Shown: positions 1-7,754 of the stretch, one piece after another
Layout: each line of letters begins with the position of its first letter
Numbering within the stretch: position 1 is the first letter of the stretch
Assembly (NCBI RefSeq): GCF_014648775.1
Contig: NZ_BMRT01000004.1
Location: 434,001 to 498,000, forward strand
Source of the DNA: Streptomyces abikoensis
GTDB taxonomy: Bacteria; Actinomycetota; Actinomycetes; Streptomycetales; Streptomycetaceae
Direction of reading: 5' to 3'
Length of the DNA: 64,000 nt
Notes under the pieces: model-generated
What the model was told of the DNA's origin: nothing
Databases searched by the model: none
The model's input: only the letters and a program-made list of their open reading frames with translations
Made by a program: the position numbers and the translations under genes

Positions 1-474
1 GAAGGAGACCCGGTCCTCGGGCAGCCCCGGGTTGGCCAGTATGTGGCCCGGCCGGGTGACGCCGATGAAGTGGGCCAGCGAGAAGAGCTCCTCGGTGTCC
101 CGCCAGGTGAGGATCTGCGCGAGGGCGTCGGCGCCGGTGATGAAGAACAGGTCCGCGTTCTCGTTGAGGTCCCGCAGCTCACGGAGGGTGTCCGTGGTGT
201 AGGTGGGGCCACCGCGGTCGATGTCGATCCGGCTGACCGAGAACTGCGGGTTGGACGCGGTGGCGATCACCGTCATCAGATAGCGGTCCTCGGCGGGGGA
301 CACCGCACGGTGGCTCTTCTGCCACGGCTGCCCGGTCGGCACGAAGACCACCTCGTCCAGGTGGAACTGCGCGGCCACTTCGCTCGCGGCGACCAGGTGA
401 CCGTGGTGGATGGGATCGAACGTCCCGCCCATCACTCCGAGCCGCCGCTTCCCGGGCTCTGTCTGCTCTCCCAT
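1..474 (-). CDS. nadD: Nicotinate-nucleotide adenylyltransferase, 3' end cut by the window edge
   Basis: The first 158 codons of NadD, which adenylylates nicotinate mononucleotide to deamido-NAD in NAD synthesis. The start ATG is at 474-472. The N-terminus reads RRLGVMGGTFDPIHHGHLVA, containing the nucleotidyltransferase signature GGTFDPxHxGH that binds ATP. The frame is open to base 1, so the C-terminus, including the ISSTxIR-type motif, lies outside the window. Identity is secure from the signature; family members are about 190-220 residues, so roughly a quarter is missing only because of the window edge. Confidence 0.95.
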   Translation of the reverse strand, partial: MGEQTEPGKRRLGVMGGTFDPIHHGHLVAASEVAAQFHLDEVVFVPTGQPWQKSHRAVSPAEDRYLMTVIATASNPQFSVSRIDIDRGGPTYTTDTLRELRDLNENADLFFITGADALAQILTWRDTEELFSLAHFIGVTRPGHILANPGLPEDRVSF

Positions 475-529
475 GCGTGCAGACCCTACTGGGCGCGTTT
501 CCACGCCGGTTCGCCAGGGACCGGTGGGA

Positions 530-691
530 TCAGCGGTCGCGGTTGAAACGGGTGGTGATCCACAGCAGGAGCAGCAGGATGACCAGGGCGGAGCCACCGG
601 TGATGGCGGGGCTGAGGCTCTCGTGGGTGTCCACGTGGTGGCCCTCGGCGGCGAGGGAGACCAGGGCGCTGTGGGCGGTGGCGATGTTCAC
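530..691 (-). CDS. Small single-TM membrane protein (53 aa)
   Basis: A 53-codon frame starting at GTG (691-689) and ending in TGA (532-530). An in-frame TAA upstream rules out a longer protein. The N-terminal half is polar and His-rich (AEGHHVDTHESLS). It is followed by one hydrophobic segment, about residues 28-45 (PAITGGSALVILLLLLW), and a basic tail TTRFNRDR, so it probably inserts with the C-terminus in the cytoplasm. It lies 55 bases after the nadD start on the same strand and so is transcribed ahead of nadD. Function is unknown; short TM proteins are common next to nadD in Streptomyces. Confidence 0.7.
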   Translation of the reverse strand: MNIATAHSALVSLAAEGHHVDTHESLSPAITGGSALVILLLLLWITTRFNRDR

Positions 692-850
692 GTCGGCAGA
701 ACCTATCCGGGAGGGATCGGGTTAACGGTTGGAGACTTCTGCCACATCGTATGCGGGCCCTTATGCGGAGCTCACGCCGACTCCACGTGTACGGGCCGGC
801 GGGCCCGCCGCGTGAGCGTCGCCGGGGCCGGCCGGCGGGGGCTCCGGCGG

Positions 851-1015
851 CTACTTGCGATAGCCGCGCAGCAGGAGCCAGGCGACGAGGGGGACGCCCA
901 CGAGCCCGACGATCAGGACGGTGCGCAGCAGGGCGCCGGGGCCCTGGTCCCCCTTGGAGACGGCGAGGACCTCGATGAGTCCGGGATGGGCGGCGAGAGC
1001 GGTGATGTCGGGCAT
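851..1015 (-). CDS. Small single-TM membrane protein (54 aa)
   Basis: ATG at 1015-1013, stop TAG at 853-851. The product begins MPDITALAAHPGLIEVLAVS and has one TM helix at about residues 29-49 (LLRTVLIVGLVGVPLVAWLLL), ending in the basic sequence RGYRK. Its layout resembles the neighbouring 53-aa protein (polar N-half, one helix, basic C-tail), but there is no clear sequence similarity. It is divergent from the M48 peptidase gene, whose start is 94 bases away, so the gap 1016-1108 must hold both promoters. Function not recognised. Confidence 0.72.
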   Translation of the reverse strand: MPDITALAAHPGLIEVLAVSKGDQGPGALLRTVLIVGLVGVPLVAWLLLRGYRK

Positions 1016-1108
1016 GCCTCCACGGTAGCCATGTCGGTGGCACGGCCTAGGCTGGGGTCCGGAAAGCCCGGTGCGGACCGCGCCCGGCCGACGTGTCAGG
1101 GGGTCTCG

Positions 1109-2197
1109 ATGAGCGACAGCCAGGAGTACGTGCCCGGGGGCCCGGAGCGGCTGCCCGGCCGGGACCGCAGGCGGTTCCCCGGCATCTCCTCGCGGGCCTA
1201 CGAGCACCCGGCGGATCGCTCCGCCCTGGTGGCGCTGCGCAGGCTGAGCGGTTTCGACACGGTGTTCAAGGCGCTGAGCGGGCTGCTGCCGGAGCGCAGT
1301 CTGCGGCTGCTGTTCCTGTCGGAGTCGGTGCGGGTGGGCGAGCTCCAGTTCCCGCATCTGCACGCGATGCTGCTGGACGCCTGTGCCGTGCTGGACCTGC
1401 CGAAGGTCCCGCCGATGTACGTCACGCAGGATCCGCGGCCCAACGCCATGTGCGTGGGGCTGGACGAGCCGGTCATCGTGGTGACGACGGGCCTGGTGGA
1501 GCTGCTGGACGAGGAGGAGATGCGGGCGGCCGTGGGCCACGAGGTCGGCCACGCGCTGTCCGGGCACGCGGTGTACCGCACGATCCTGCTGTTCCTGACC
1601 GAGATGGCGGTCAAGGTCGCCTGGATCCCGCTGGGCGGGATGGCGGTGGCGGCGATCGTGACGGCGTTGCGCGAGTGGTTCCGGAAGTCGGAGCTGTCGG
1701 CGGACCGGGCGGGGCTGCTGGTGGGCCAGGATCCGCGGGCCTCGATGCGCGGCCTGATGAAGGTCGCGGGCGGCAACCATCTCCACGAGATGAACGTGGA
1801 CGCGTTCCTCGCCCAGGCCGAGGAGTACGAGCGCGGCGGCGACCTGCGCGACTCCGTCCTGAAGATCATGAACGTGCTGCCGCGCAGCCATCCGTTCACC
1901 ACCGTGCGCGCGGCGGAGCTGAAGAAGTGGTCCGAGAGCCGCGACTACCAGCGGATCATGGACGGCCACTACGCGCGGCGCGAGGACGACAAGGACGCCT
2001 CGGTGACCGACTCCTTCCGGGAATCGGCGAACCACTACGCGGAGTCGGTGCGGGCGAGCAAGGACCCGCTGATGGGGCTGGTGCGCGACATCGCGGGCGG
2101 GGCGAGCGACCTGGGCGGCAAGCTGTTCGGACGCGGGCCCGGCCCCGGCCCCAAGGGCGACGCGCCGAGGAACCCGCCGAGGAACGACGCGCCCTAG
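1109..2197 (+). CDS. M48-family zinc metallopeptidase
   Basis: A 362-aa peptidase of the M48 (HtpX/Ste24-like) family. The zinc-binding HEVGH motif is at residues 144-148 and the third-ligand motif ELSAD at 195-199. A hydrophobic stretch at about 158-188 lies between them, as in HtpX-type proteases that sit in the membrane and cut membrane or misfolded proteins. The frame stays open far upstream, but ATG 1109 follows a CAGGGGG ribosome site (1097-1103) and gives the natural start. The C-terminal ~45 residues are Gly/Pro-rich and probably disordered. It is monocistronic, convergent with the next gene 22 bases away. Substrate is unknown. Confidence 0.88.
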   Translation: MSDSQEYVPGGPERLPGRDRRRFPGISSRAYEHPADRSALVALRRLSGFDTVFKALSGLLPERSLRLLFLSESVRVGELQFPHLHAMLLDACAVLDLPKVPPMYVTQDPRPNAMCVGLDEPVIVVTTGLVELLDEEEMRAAVGHEVGHALSGHAVYRTILLFLTEMAVKVAWIPLGGMAVAAIVTALREWFRKSELSADRAGLLVGQDPRASMRGLMKVAGGNHLHEMNVDAFLAQAEEYERGGDLRDSVLKIMNVLPRSHPFTTVRAAELKKWSESRDYQRIMDGHYARREDDKDASVTDSFRESANHYAESVRASKDPLMGLVRDIAGGASDLGGKLFGRGPGPGPKGDAPRNPPRNDAP

Positions 2198-2219
2198 TAC
2201 CGGCAGGCCGCCGGCGCCC

Positions 2220-3302
2220 TCAGTGCCGGGGCGGCGTCGGCTGGGCCGACGGCGCCAGGGTGCCGCAGAGGTCGGTCGTGGTGGCGCCCGTCGCGTAGGG
2301 GTCGGTGCCCGCCGGGCCCTCCGTCGCGGCCTTCTCACCCGCGAACAGCGGCCGCAGGAAGGACGCGTCCTCCGCCGAGCAGGACTCCGGCCCGGCCTGC
2401 GTCTGGCTCTGCAGCACCTGGACGTGGTGCTCCTGGAGGTCGTCCCGGTCGAAGCGGAAGCGCAGCGTGCGCCGCACGACGAACAGCGAGACGTCCGCCG
2501 CGCCCGCCTTGGCGGCCGGGCGCAGCGCGTAGACGAACGTGTGGTCGGCGGAGACCTCCAGCGCGGCCGGGGACGCCTCCACGACCGTGAACGTGCCCTG
2601 GCTGCGGACGGTGCGGTCGGCGAGGGCCACCTGGCCCGGGTCGAAGCGGACCAGCCAGCCGGTGGCCGCGTGCTGCCCGTCGTCGGCGGGGCGGCTGAAG
2701 CTGCGGTCGAACTGCTCCAGCTGGGAGGGGGCGAGCAGCAGCCGTACGGCCCGCTGGTTGCCGCCGACGAGCACGCGCGGGTCGAGCGCGGACTTGACCG
2801 TGTACTCCTTGGCCGTGGCGAGCGCGGCCATCACCAGGCTCTCGGAGAAATTCTGGGTGCGCCGTGCGGCCGGAAGGGTGACGCCCTCGGCTCCGTCGCG
2901 CAGCCGGCCGGCCGGGCTGTTGTCGAAGAGGTCCCTCGCGGCGGGGGCGCCGGGCACGGGATCGCGCGGGGCGAGGGGCACAAGGGCGATCCGCAGCGCC
3001 TCGGCGGCGGGCGGCTTCGGCTCCTTGTACGGGTGGCGCAGCCCCATGTAGACGGCGGTGCCGAAGGCGAGGGCGATCAGTATCACCAGCAGCAGCACCT
3101 GCCGGGAGGCGCTGACGCGGGCCCAGGCGTGGCGGGTGCGGACGGCGGGGGCGTGGTCGTCCATCCGCTCGCGGGCGGAGAACTCCTGGAGGCGGGCAGC
3201 GCGGACGAACGATTCGTCGAAGACGACGGATCGGTACTCCTCGTCACCGCCTCCCTGGGGGCCCTCGGGCGTGCCCTCAGGGGGGTCTCCAGGCCCGTTC
3301 AT
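2220..3302 (-). CDS. Membrane-anchored protein of unknown function with FDExFVR motif
   Basis: A 360-aa protein with a cytoplasmic N-terminal region (about 1-70), one TM helix (about 69-88, VLLLVILIALAFGTAVYMGL) and a ~270-residue outer domain with two Cys near the C-terminus, possibly a disulfide. The cytoplasmic part holds VVFDESFVRAARLQEFSARE. Nearly the same pattern occurs in the next upstream gene, so the two are likely partners or paralogues. ATG 3302 has only a weak ribosome site. Conserved in this chromosomal position in Streptomyces as far as I recall; function not known to me. Confidence 0.8.
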   Translation of the reverse strand: MNGPGDPPEGTPEGPQGGGDEEYRSVVFDESFVRAARLQEFSARERMDDHAPAVRTRHAWARVSASRQVLLLVILIALAFGTAVYMGLRHPYKEPKPPAAEALRIALVPLAPRDPVPGAPAARDLFDNSPAGRLRDGAEGVTLPAARRTQNFSESLVMAALATAKEYTVKSALDPRVLVGGNQRAVRLLLAPSQLEQFDRSFSRPADDGQHAATGWLVRFDPGQVALADRTVRSQGTFTVVEASPAALEVSADHTFVYALRPAAKAGAADVSLFVVRRTLRFRFDRDDLQEHHVQVLQSQTQAGPESCSAEDASFLRPLFAGEKAATEGPAGTDPYATGATTTDLCGTLAPSAQPTPPRH

Positions 3303-3477
3303 ATCTCAAGAGTAGGTCCGTGGCGGCTTCGGTAAACGCCCTGGTACGCGACAAGTTCCGACGAGATTTCAAGCGGCCGGGCGGGGGAACCCGAGTCTTG
3401 GCCAGGACTCCTGCGATCGGTCACGGGATGACAGAAAGCGACTTCCAGGGAACGAAAACTCACTTTCGGTGACCGGT

Positions 3478-4089
3478 TCAGCGGGAGGGCGGCACCGCCG
3501 AGGCCACCGGCGGCTCGGAGTCCGCCGAGACCGACGGCAACGGCACCCGCACCTCCCCCACCTGGGCGTCCACGCCGGTGGTCGCGGGCGGCGGGGCGGG
3601 GCTCTGCCGGCCGCCGGAGGAGCCGCCCCGGTAGACGGCGGTGAAGGCGAGGGCGATCACGCCTATGCCCATCACGACGGCGAGCACCCAGGCGACCGGG
3701 CGCTGCCAGCGGGCGTGCCCCCGGTAGGGCCCGCGCGCGATGCCGTAGCGCCCGTAGGGGCCGTAGGCGTCGTCCGGGTCCAGGTCGCGGGTGAGGCCCT
3801 GCGGCCCGTTCAGCCGGCCGTGGCGACCGGCCGGGCCACCGCGCGCGTCGTCGTACGGATCGTCGTCGGCGGAGCCGCCGCCGGGCCGCGAGCGCGCGGC
3901 GTCGGCCTCGGCGCGGGCCCGGTCGGCGGCGAGCATCCGCTCGACCGCGGAGGGTTCGTGGATCGTCGCGGACCGCACGAACTCCTCGTCGAAGACCATG
4001 GAGGCGAACGGGTCGTCCGCGCCCCCACGGAGGTGGCTGTCGGGCTCCTCGCCGTCCGGGAACGGCTTGCCCCCCACGTCGTCCGGCAC
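3478..4089 (-). CDS. Membrane-anchored protein with FDExFVR motif (203 aa)
   Basis: GTG start at 4089. Residues 27-48 contain the same motif as the downstream neighbour (SMVFDEEFVRSATIHEPSA, then ERML). A polar Gly/Asp-rich stretch follows, then YGPYGRYGIARGPYRGHAR and one TM helix (about 132-152, VAWVLAVVMGIGVIALAF), and finally a short Pro/Ser-rich outer tail. The gap 3303-3477 to the neighbour is 175 bases with no gene and no obvious terminator, so the pair may be co-transcribed. The product is not assigned to a known pathway. Confidence 0.75.
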   Translation of the reverse strand: MPDDVGGKPFPDGEEPDSHLRGGADDPFASMVFDEEFVRSATIHEPSAVERMLAADRARAEADAARSRPGGGSADDDPYDDARGGPAGRHGRLNGPQGLTRDLDPDDAYGPYGRYGIARGPYRGHARWQRPVAWVLAVVMGIGVIALAFTAVYRGGSSGGRQSPAPPPATTGVDAQVGEVRVPLPSVSADSEPPVASAVPPSR

Positions 4090-4226
4090 CCGTCCAGCGT
4101 AGACCCGAACCGGTCAATCCGCGCGGCCGGTACGGGAATTCGGCCCACCGCCGGCCCACCGCCCACCCGGCGCGGGCCCCCTACGGACCCGCCATGGATC
4201 CGCCGTGGGCCCGCCGCCCGCAGCGG

Positions 4227-5525
4227 CTAGCGCACGTGGCCGTCGCCCGTGACGATGTACTTCGTCGACGTCAGCTCGGGCAGCCCCATCGGGCCGCGCG
4301 CGTGGAGCTTCTGCGTGGAGATGCCGATCTCGGCACCGAAACCGAACTGACCTCCGTCGGTGAACCGGGTCGAGGCGTTGACCGCGACCGTGGTGGAGTC
4401 CACCAGCTGGGTGAAACGGCGGGCCGCCGCCTGGGAGGTGGTGACGATCGCCTCGGTGTGCCCGGAGGTCCACAGCCGGATGTGGCGCACGGCCGTGTCC
4501 AGGTCGTCCACCACGGCGGCGGCGATGTCGTACGAGAGGTACTCGGTCTCCCAGTCCTCGGTCGTCGCGGGCACGACCGTGGCCGGGGAGCCCTTCGCCA
4601 GCTCCACCACCCGCTCGTCGCCGTGGACGGTCACGCCGGCCGCCGCCAGCGCCTCCAGGGCGCGCGGCAGGAAGCGCTCCGCGATGTCGCGGTGCACCAG
4701 CAGGGTCTCGGCGGCGTTGCAGACGCTGACGCGGCTGGCCTTGGAGTTGACGAGGATCTCCACGGCCATGTCCAGGTCGGCCTCGGCGTCGACGTACACG
4801 TGGCAGTTGCCCGTGCCCGTCTCGATCACCGGGACGGTCGACTCCTCGACGACCGTGCGGATCAGGGAGGCGCCGCCGCGCGGGATGAGCACGTCGACCA
4901 TGCCCCGGGCGCGCATCAACTCCCGTACGGACTCCCGGCTCTCGCCCGGCACCAGCTGCACCGCGTCGGCCGGCAGCCCCGCGCCGCCCACGGCGTCACG
5001 GATCACCCGCACCAGGGCGGTGTTGGAGGCGTACGCGGAGGACGAGCCGCGCAGCAGCACGGCGTTGCCGGACTTCAAGCAGAGGGCGGCGGCGTCGACG
5101 GTCACGTTCGGCCGGGCCTCGTAGATGATGCCGACGACGCCCAGCGGCACCCGCACCTGCCGCAGGTCGATGCCGTTGGGCAGCGTGGAGCCACGCACGA
5201 CCTCGCCCACCGGGTCGGGCAGCGCCACCACGTCCCGGACGTCCTTGGCGATGGCACGCACCCGCTCGGGGGTGAGGGTGAGCCGGTCGACCACGCTCTC
5301 GCTCGTACCGGCGGCCCGGGCCTTCTCGACGTCCTCGGCGTTGGCCTCGACGATCTCGCGGGTACGGACCTCCAGCGCGTCGGCGATCGCCAGCAGCGCC
5401 TCGTCCTTCGCCGAGCGCGGCAGTGGCGCGAGCTCGGCGGCCGCGGCGCGGGCGCGGTAGGCGGCACGCAGCACCGGGGACTGCGGCATGGGGTCGGCGA
5501 GGGGGGAGGGGAAAACGCTGCTCAT
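4227..5525 (-). CDS. proA: Glutamate-5-semialdehyde dehydrogenase (gamma-glutamyl phosphate reductase)
   Basis: A 432-aa NADPH-dependent enzyme that reduces gamma-glutamyl phosphate to glutamate semialdehyde, the second step of proline synthesis. Aldehyde-dehydrogenase-fold landmarks are present: VGIIYEARPNVTVDA, LLRGSSSA, VPVIETGTGNCHVYVDAEAD, the catalytic-cysteine region KASRVSVCNAAETLLVH, and FTDGGQFGFGAEIGISTQKL near the end. ATG 5525 gives a full-length family member. Its pathway partner proB is one gene upstream on the same strand, separated by a small conserved gene, so proline genes are clustered but not directly adjacent. Confidence 0.97.
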   Translation of the reverse strand: MSSVFPSPLADPMPQSPVLRAAYRARAAAAELAPLPRSAKDEALLAIADALEVRTREIVEANAEDVEKARAAGTSESVVDRLTLTPERVRAIAKDVRDVVALPDPVGEVVRGSTLPNGIDLRQVRVPLGVVGIIYEARPNVTVDAAALCLKSGNAVLLRGSSSAYASNTALVRVIRDAVGGAGLPADAVQLVPGESRESVRELMRARGMVDVLIPRGGASLIRTVVEESTVPVIETGTGNCHVYVDAEADLDMAVEILVNSKASRVSVCNAAETLLVHRDIAERFLPRALEALAAAGVTVHGDERVVELAKGSPATVVPATTEDWETEYLSYDIAAAVVDDLDTAVRHIRLWTSGHTEAIVTTSQAAARRFTQLVDSTTVAVNASTRFTDGGQFGFGAEIGISTQKLHARGPMGLPELTSTKYIVTGDGHVR

Positions 5526-5636
5526 GGCCGCAGCCTAACCGCGGGCGGGCCGCGACCACCCGGAATTCCACACTCCGGGACGGCCGCGACCATCCCACCG
5601 CCGGTGATCAGCGGCGATCAAGCCCATCGAGGGCGG

Positions 5637-6245
5637 TCAGAAGGGGTGCACCCCGACCGGGGTGGCCGGCAGCGGGCCGTAGCCCTCGGCGACCCGCTGG
5701 TGATACGTCTCACGGTCGATGACCTCGAGCCCGACGATCTCCCACGGCGGCAGCCTGGCCGTGGAACGGTGCTCACCCCACAGCCGCAGCGCCACGGCCG
5801 CCGCGTCGTGGAGGTCGCGCGCCTCCTCCCAGTAGCGGATCTCCGCGTGATCGTTGGCGTAGCGGCTGGTCAGCAGGAACGGGTGGTCGTGGGCGAGCTG
5901 CTCCAGCGCCCGCCGGACCTCCCCCAGCGGCGCCTCGGTGCCCGAGACGCTGAGGGTGACGTGCCACAGCCGCGAGGGCGCGCCGCTCGCGGCGGTCTCG
6001 GTGCGCTCCCCCGGCCTGTCGTCCGTCCCGGCCGTCCCGACGCTGGTCAGTGTCCGCCCAGCCGTGCCTCGGGGCAGTGCCCCCGGGCGCCCTCGTCTCA
6101 CCGGCGGCCTCCTGTTGCTCGCCGCTCCGCGCGCGTGCGGCGGAGCCGTGTGGTGCCGTGGGACCGCCCGTCCGACGACGGCCCCGTGTATCAAAGTTGA
6201 CCAGTCGGCGGGCGGCCGCGTGACGGTTTTACGGAAAGGGTCCAT
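5637..6245 (-). CDS. Conserved small protein between proA and proB
   Basis: The C-terminal ~110 residues look like a compact cytoplasmic domain: LWHVTLSVSGTEAPLGEVRR, then HDHPFLLTSRYANDHAEIRY, WEEARDLHDAAAVALRLWGE, ending GVHPF. The first ~90 residues from ATG 6245 are Arg/Pro-rich and of low quality, and no ATG or GTG falls just before the conserved part. The true start is therefore uncertain; a TTG at about 6194 is an alternative, and an open frame runs on to 6302. The gene sits between two proline-synthesis genes on the same strand, but nothing in the sequence ties it to that pathway. Confidence 0.6.
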   Translation of the reverse strand: MDPFRKTVTRPPADWSTLIHGAVVGRAVPRHHTAPPHARGAASNRRPPVRRGRPGALPRGTAGRTLTSVGTAGTDDRPGERTETAASGAPSRLWHVTLSVSGTEAPLGEVRRALEQLAHDHPFLLTSRYANDHAEIRYWEEARDLHDAAAVALRLWGEHRSTARLPPWEIVGLEVIDRETYHQRVAEGYGPLPATPVGVHPF

Positions 6246-6351
6246 GGAAAGGCTGGACTTACCGGGACCCTGTCCTCCGTGGTTAACGCCCGTCAGCGAC
6301 ACGGCATTCGCGACCGGGAGCGCGGCGCCGAGCCGCGCGGCGCGACCGGGC

Positions 6352-7506
6352 TCAGCCGCGCAGCACGACCAGGTCGTCGCGGTGGACGACCTCCCGCTCG
6401 TAGCCCGGGCCCAGCTCGCGCGCCAGGTCGCGGGTGGAGCGGCCCAGCAGTTGGGGGATCTCCCCGGCGTCGTAGGTCACCAGGCCGCGCGCCACCGCCC
6501 GGCCCGCCGGGTCCCGCAGCTCCACCGGGTCGCCCGCGCTGAACTCGCCCTCGACCGCCGCGATGCCCGCCGGCAGCAGCGAGCCGGTGCCCTCGACGAC
6601 GGCCCGCACGGCCCCCTCGTCCAGGGTCAGGGCGCCCCGCGGCGTGGAGGCGTGCGCGAGCCACAGCAGCCGGTCGGCGGAGCGGCGGCCCGTGCGGTGG
6701 AAGTACGTGCCGGTGGGGCGCCCGCGCAGGGCGTCGACCGCCTGGCTGGCGGAGGTGAGGACGACGGGGATGCCGGCCGCGGCGGCGATCCGGGCCGCCT
6801 CGACCTTGGTGACCATGCCACCGGTGCCCACGCCGGCCTTGCCCGCGCTGCCGATGGAGATCCCCTCCAGCTCCTTCTCGCCGGTGACCTCGGCGATCCG
6901 GGAGGTGCCCGGGATGCTGGGGTCGCCGTCGTACAGGCCGTCGACGTCCGAGAGCAGGACCAGCAGATCGGCCCGGACCAGATGCGCGACGAGCGCCGCC
7001 AGCCGGTCGTTGTCGCCGAAGCGGATCTCGTCCGTGGCGACGGTGTCGTTCTCGTTGACGACGGGCACCGCGCCCATGGCCAGCAGCTGGTCCAGCGTCC
7101 GGCGGGCGTTGCGGTAGTGCGCGCGGCGGCTGGTGTCGTCCGTGGTCAGCAGCACCTGGCCGACCCGGCGCCCGTAACGGGCGAAGGAAGCCGTGTACCG
7201 GGCGACCAGCAGCCCCTGCCCGACGCTGGCCGCGGCCTGCTGCCGGGCCAGGTCACGGGGGCGCCGGGGAAGGCCCAGCGGGGACAGGCCGGCGGCGATG
7301 GCGCCCGAGGAGACCAGGACTATCTCCTTCTCCCCCGCGCCCCGCGCGGCCAGAGTCTTGGCCAGAGCGTCGACGAGCGCGTCAACCCGGTCCGCGTCCA
7401 GTCCTCCACCCGCAGTGGTGAGTGAGGAGGACCCCACCTTGACCACGATCCTGCGGGCCGCGACGACCTCCCGCCGGACCTCCTCCGGCTGCTCTGCCCC
7501 AGTCAA
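6352..7506 (-). CDS. proB: Glutamate 5-kinase
   Basis: A 384-aa enzyme phosphorylating glutamate to gamma-glutamyl phosphate, the committed and proline-inhibited step of proline synthesis. The N-terminal amino-acid-kinase domain shows VVKVGSSSLT, VLVSSGAIAAGLS, VPVVNENDTVA, FGDNDRLAALVA and GTGGMVTKVEAARIA. The C-terminal ~90 residues (from about 290) form a PUA domain (LLPAGIAAVEGEFSAGDPVE). The order of domains and the length match bacterial ProB. The 248-base gap to the next gene (plus strand, 7755) holds divergent promoters; no operator was recognised. Confidence 0.97.
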   Translation of the reverse strand: MTGAEQPEEVRREVVAARRIVVKVGSSSLTTAGGGLDADRVDALVDALAKTLAARGAGEKEIVLVSSGAIAAGLSPLGLPRRPRDLARQQAAASVGQGLLVARYTASFARYGRRVGQVLLTTDDTSRRAHYRNARRTLDQLLAMGAVPVVNENDTVATDEIRFGDNDRLAALVAHLVRADLLVLLSDVDGLYDGDPSIPGTSRIAEVTGEKELEGISIGSAGKAGVGTGGMVTKVEAARIAAAAGIPVVLTSASQAVDALRGRPTGTYFHRTGRRSADRLLWLAHASTPRGALTLDEGAVRAVVEGTGSLLPAGIAAVEGEFSAGDPVELRDPAGRAVARGLVTYDAGEIPQLLGRSTRDLARELGPGYEREVVHRDDLVVLRG

Positions 7507-7754
7507 CGTACGTACACCCCTGTGATCACCGATGCTCCGCCGGTCGGCGGACTGTTCCGGACCCGCAAATCTACCGTCTGACGATTGCGTCCGTTCGCCG
7601 CCGTTTTGGGCTGATCGGCCGGATGGAAGATTGCCCGCCGGCCTGCCACCGTCATACGGTCTGTCACCGATCGTTCACTCCGTGGTACCCGCCGGTGGGT
7701 CACGACGGCCCCTCCCCCACGCATCCCCCACGCACTCCTGCCAGGAGCCTTCCC

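Noticed and set aside
7507..7754. Open frame from 7623 as the start of the glycerophosphotransferase-like protein
   Set aside because: The first 44 codons are His/Pro-rich with no ribosome site; GTG 7755 has a good one.
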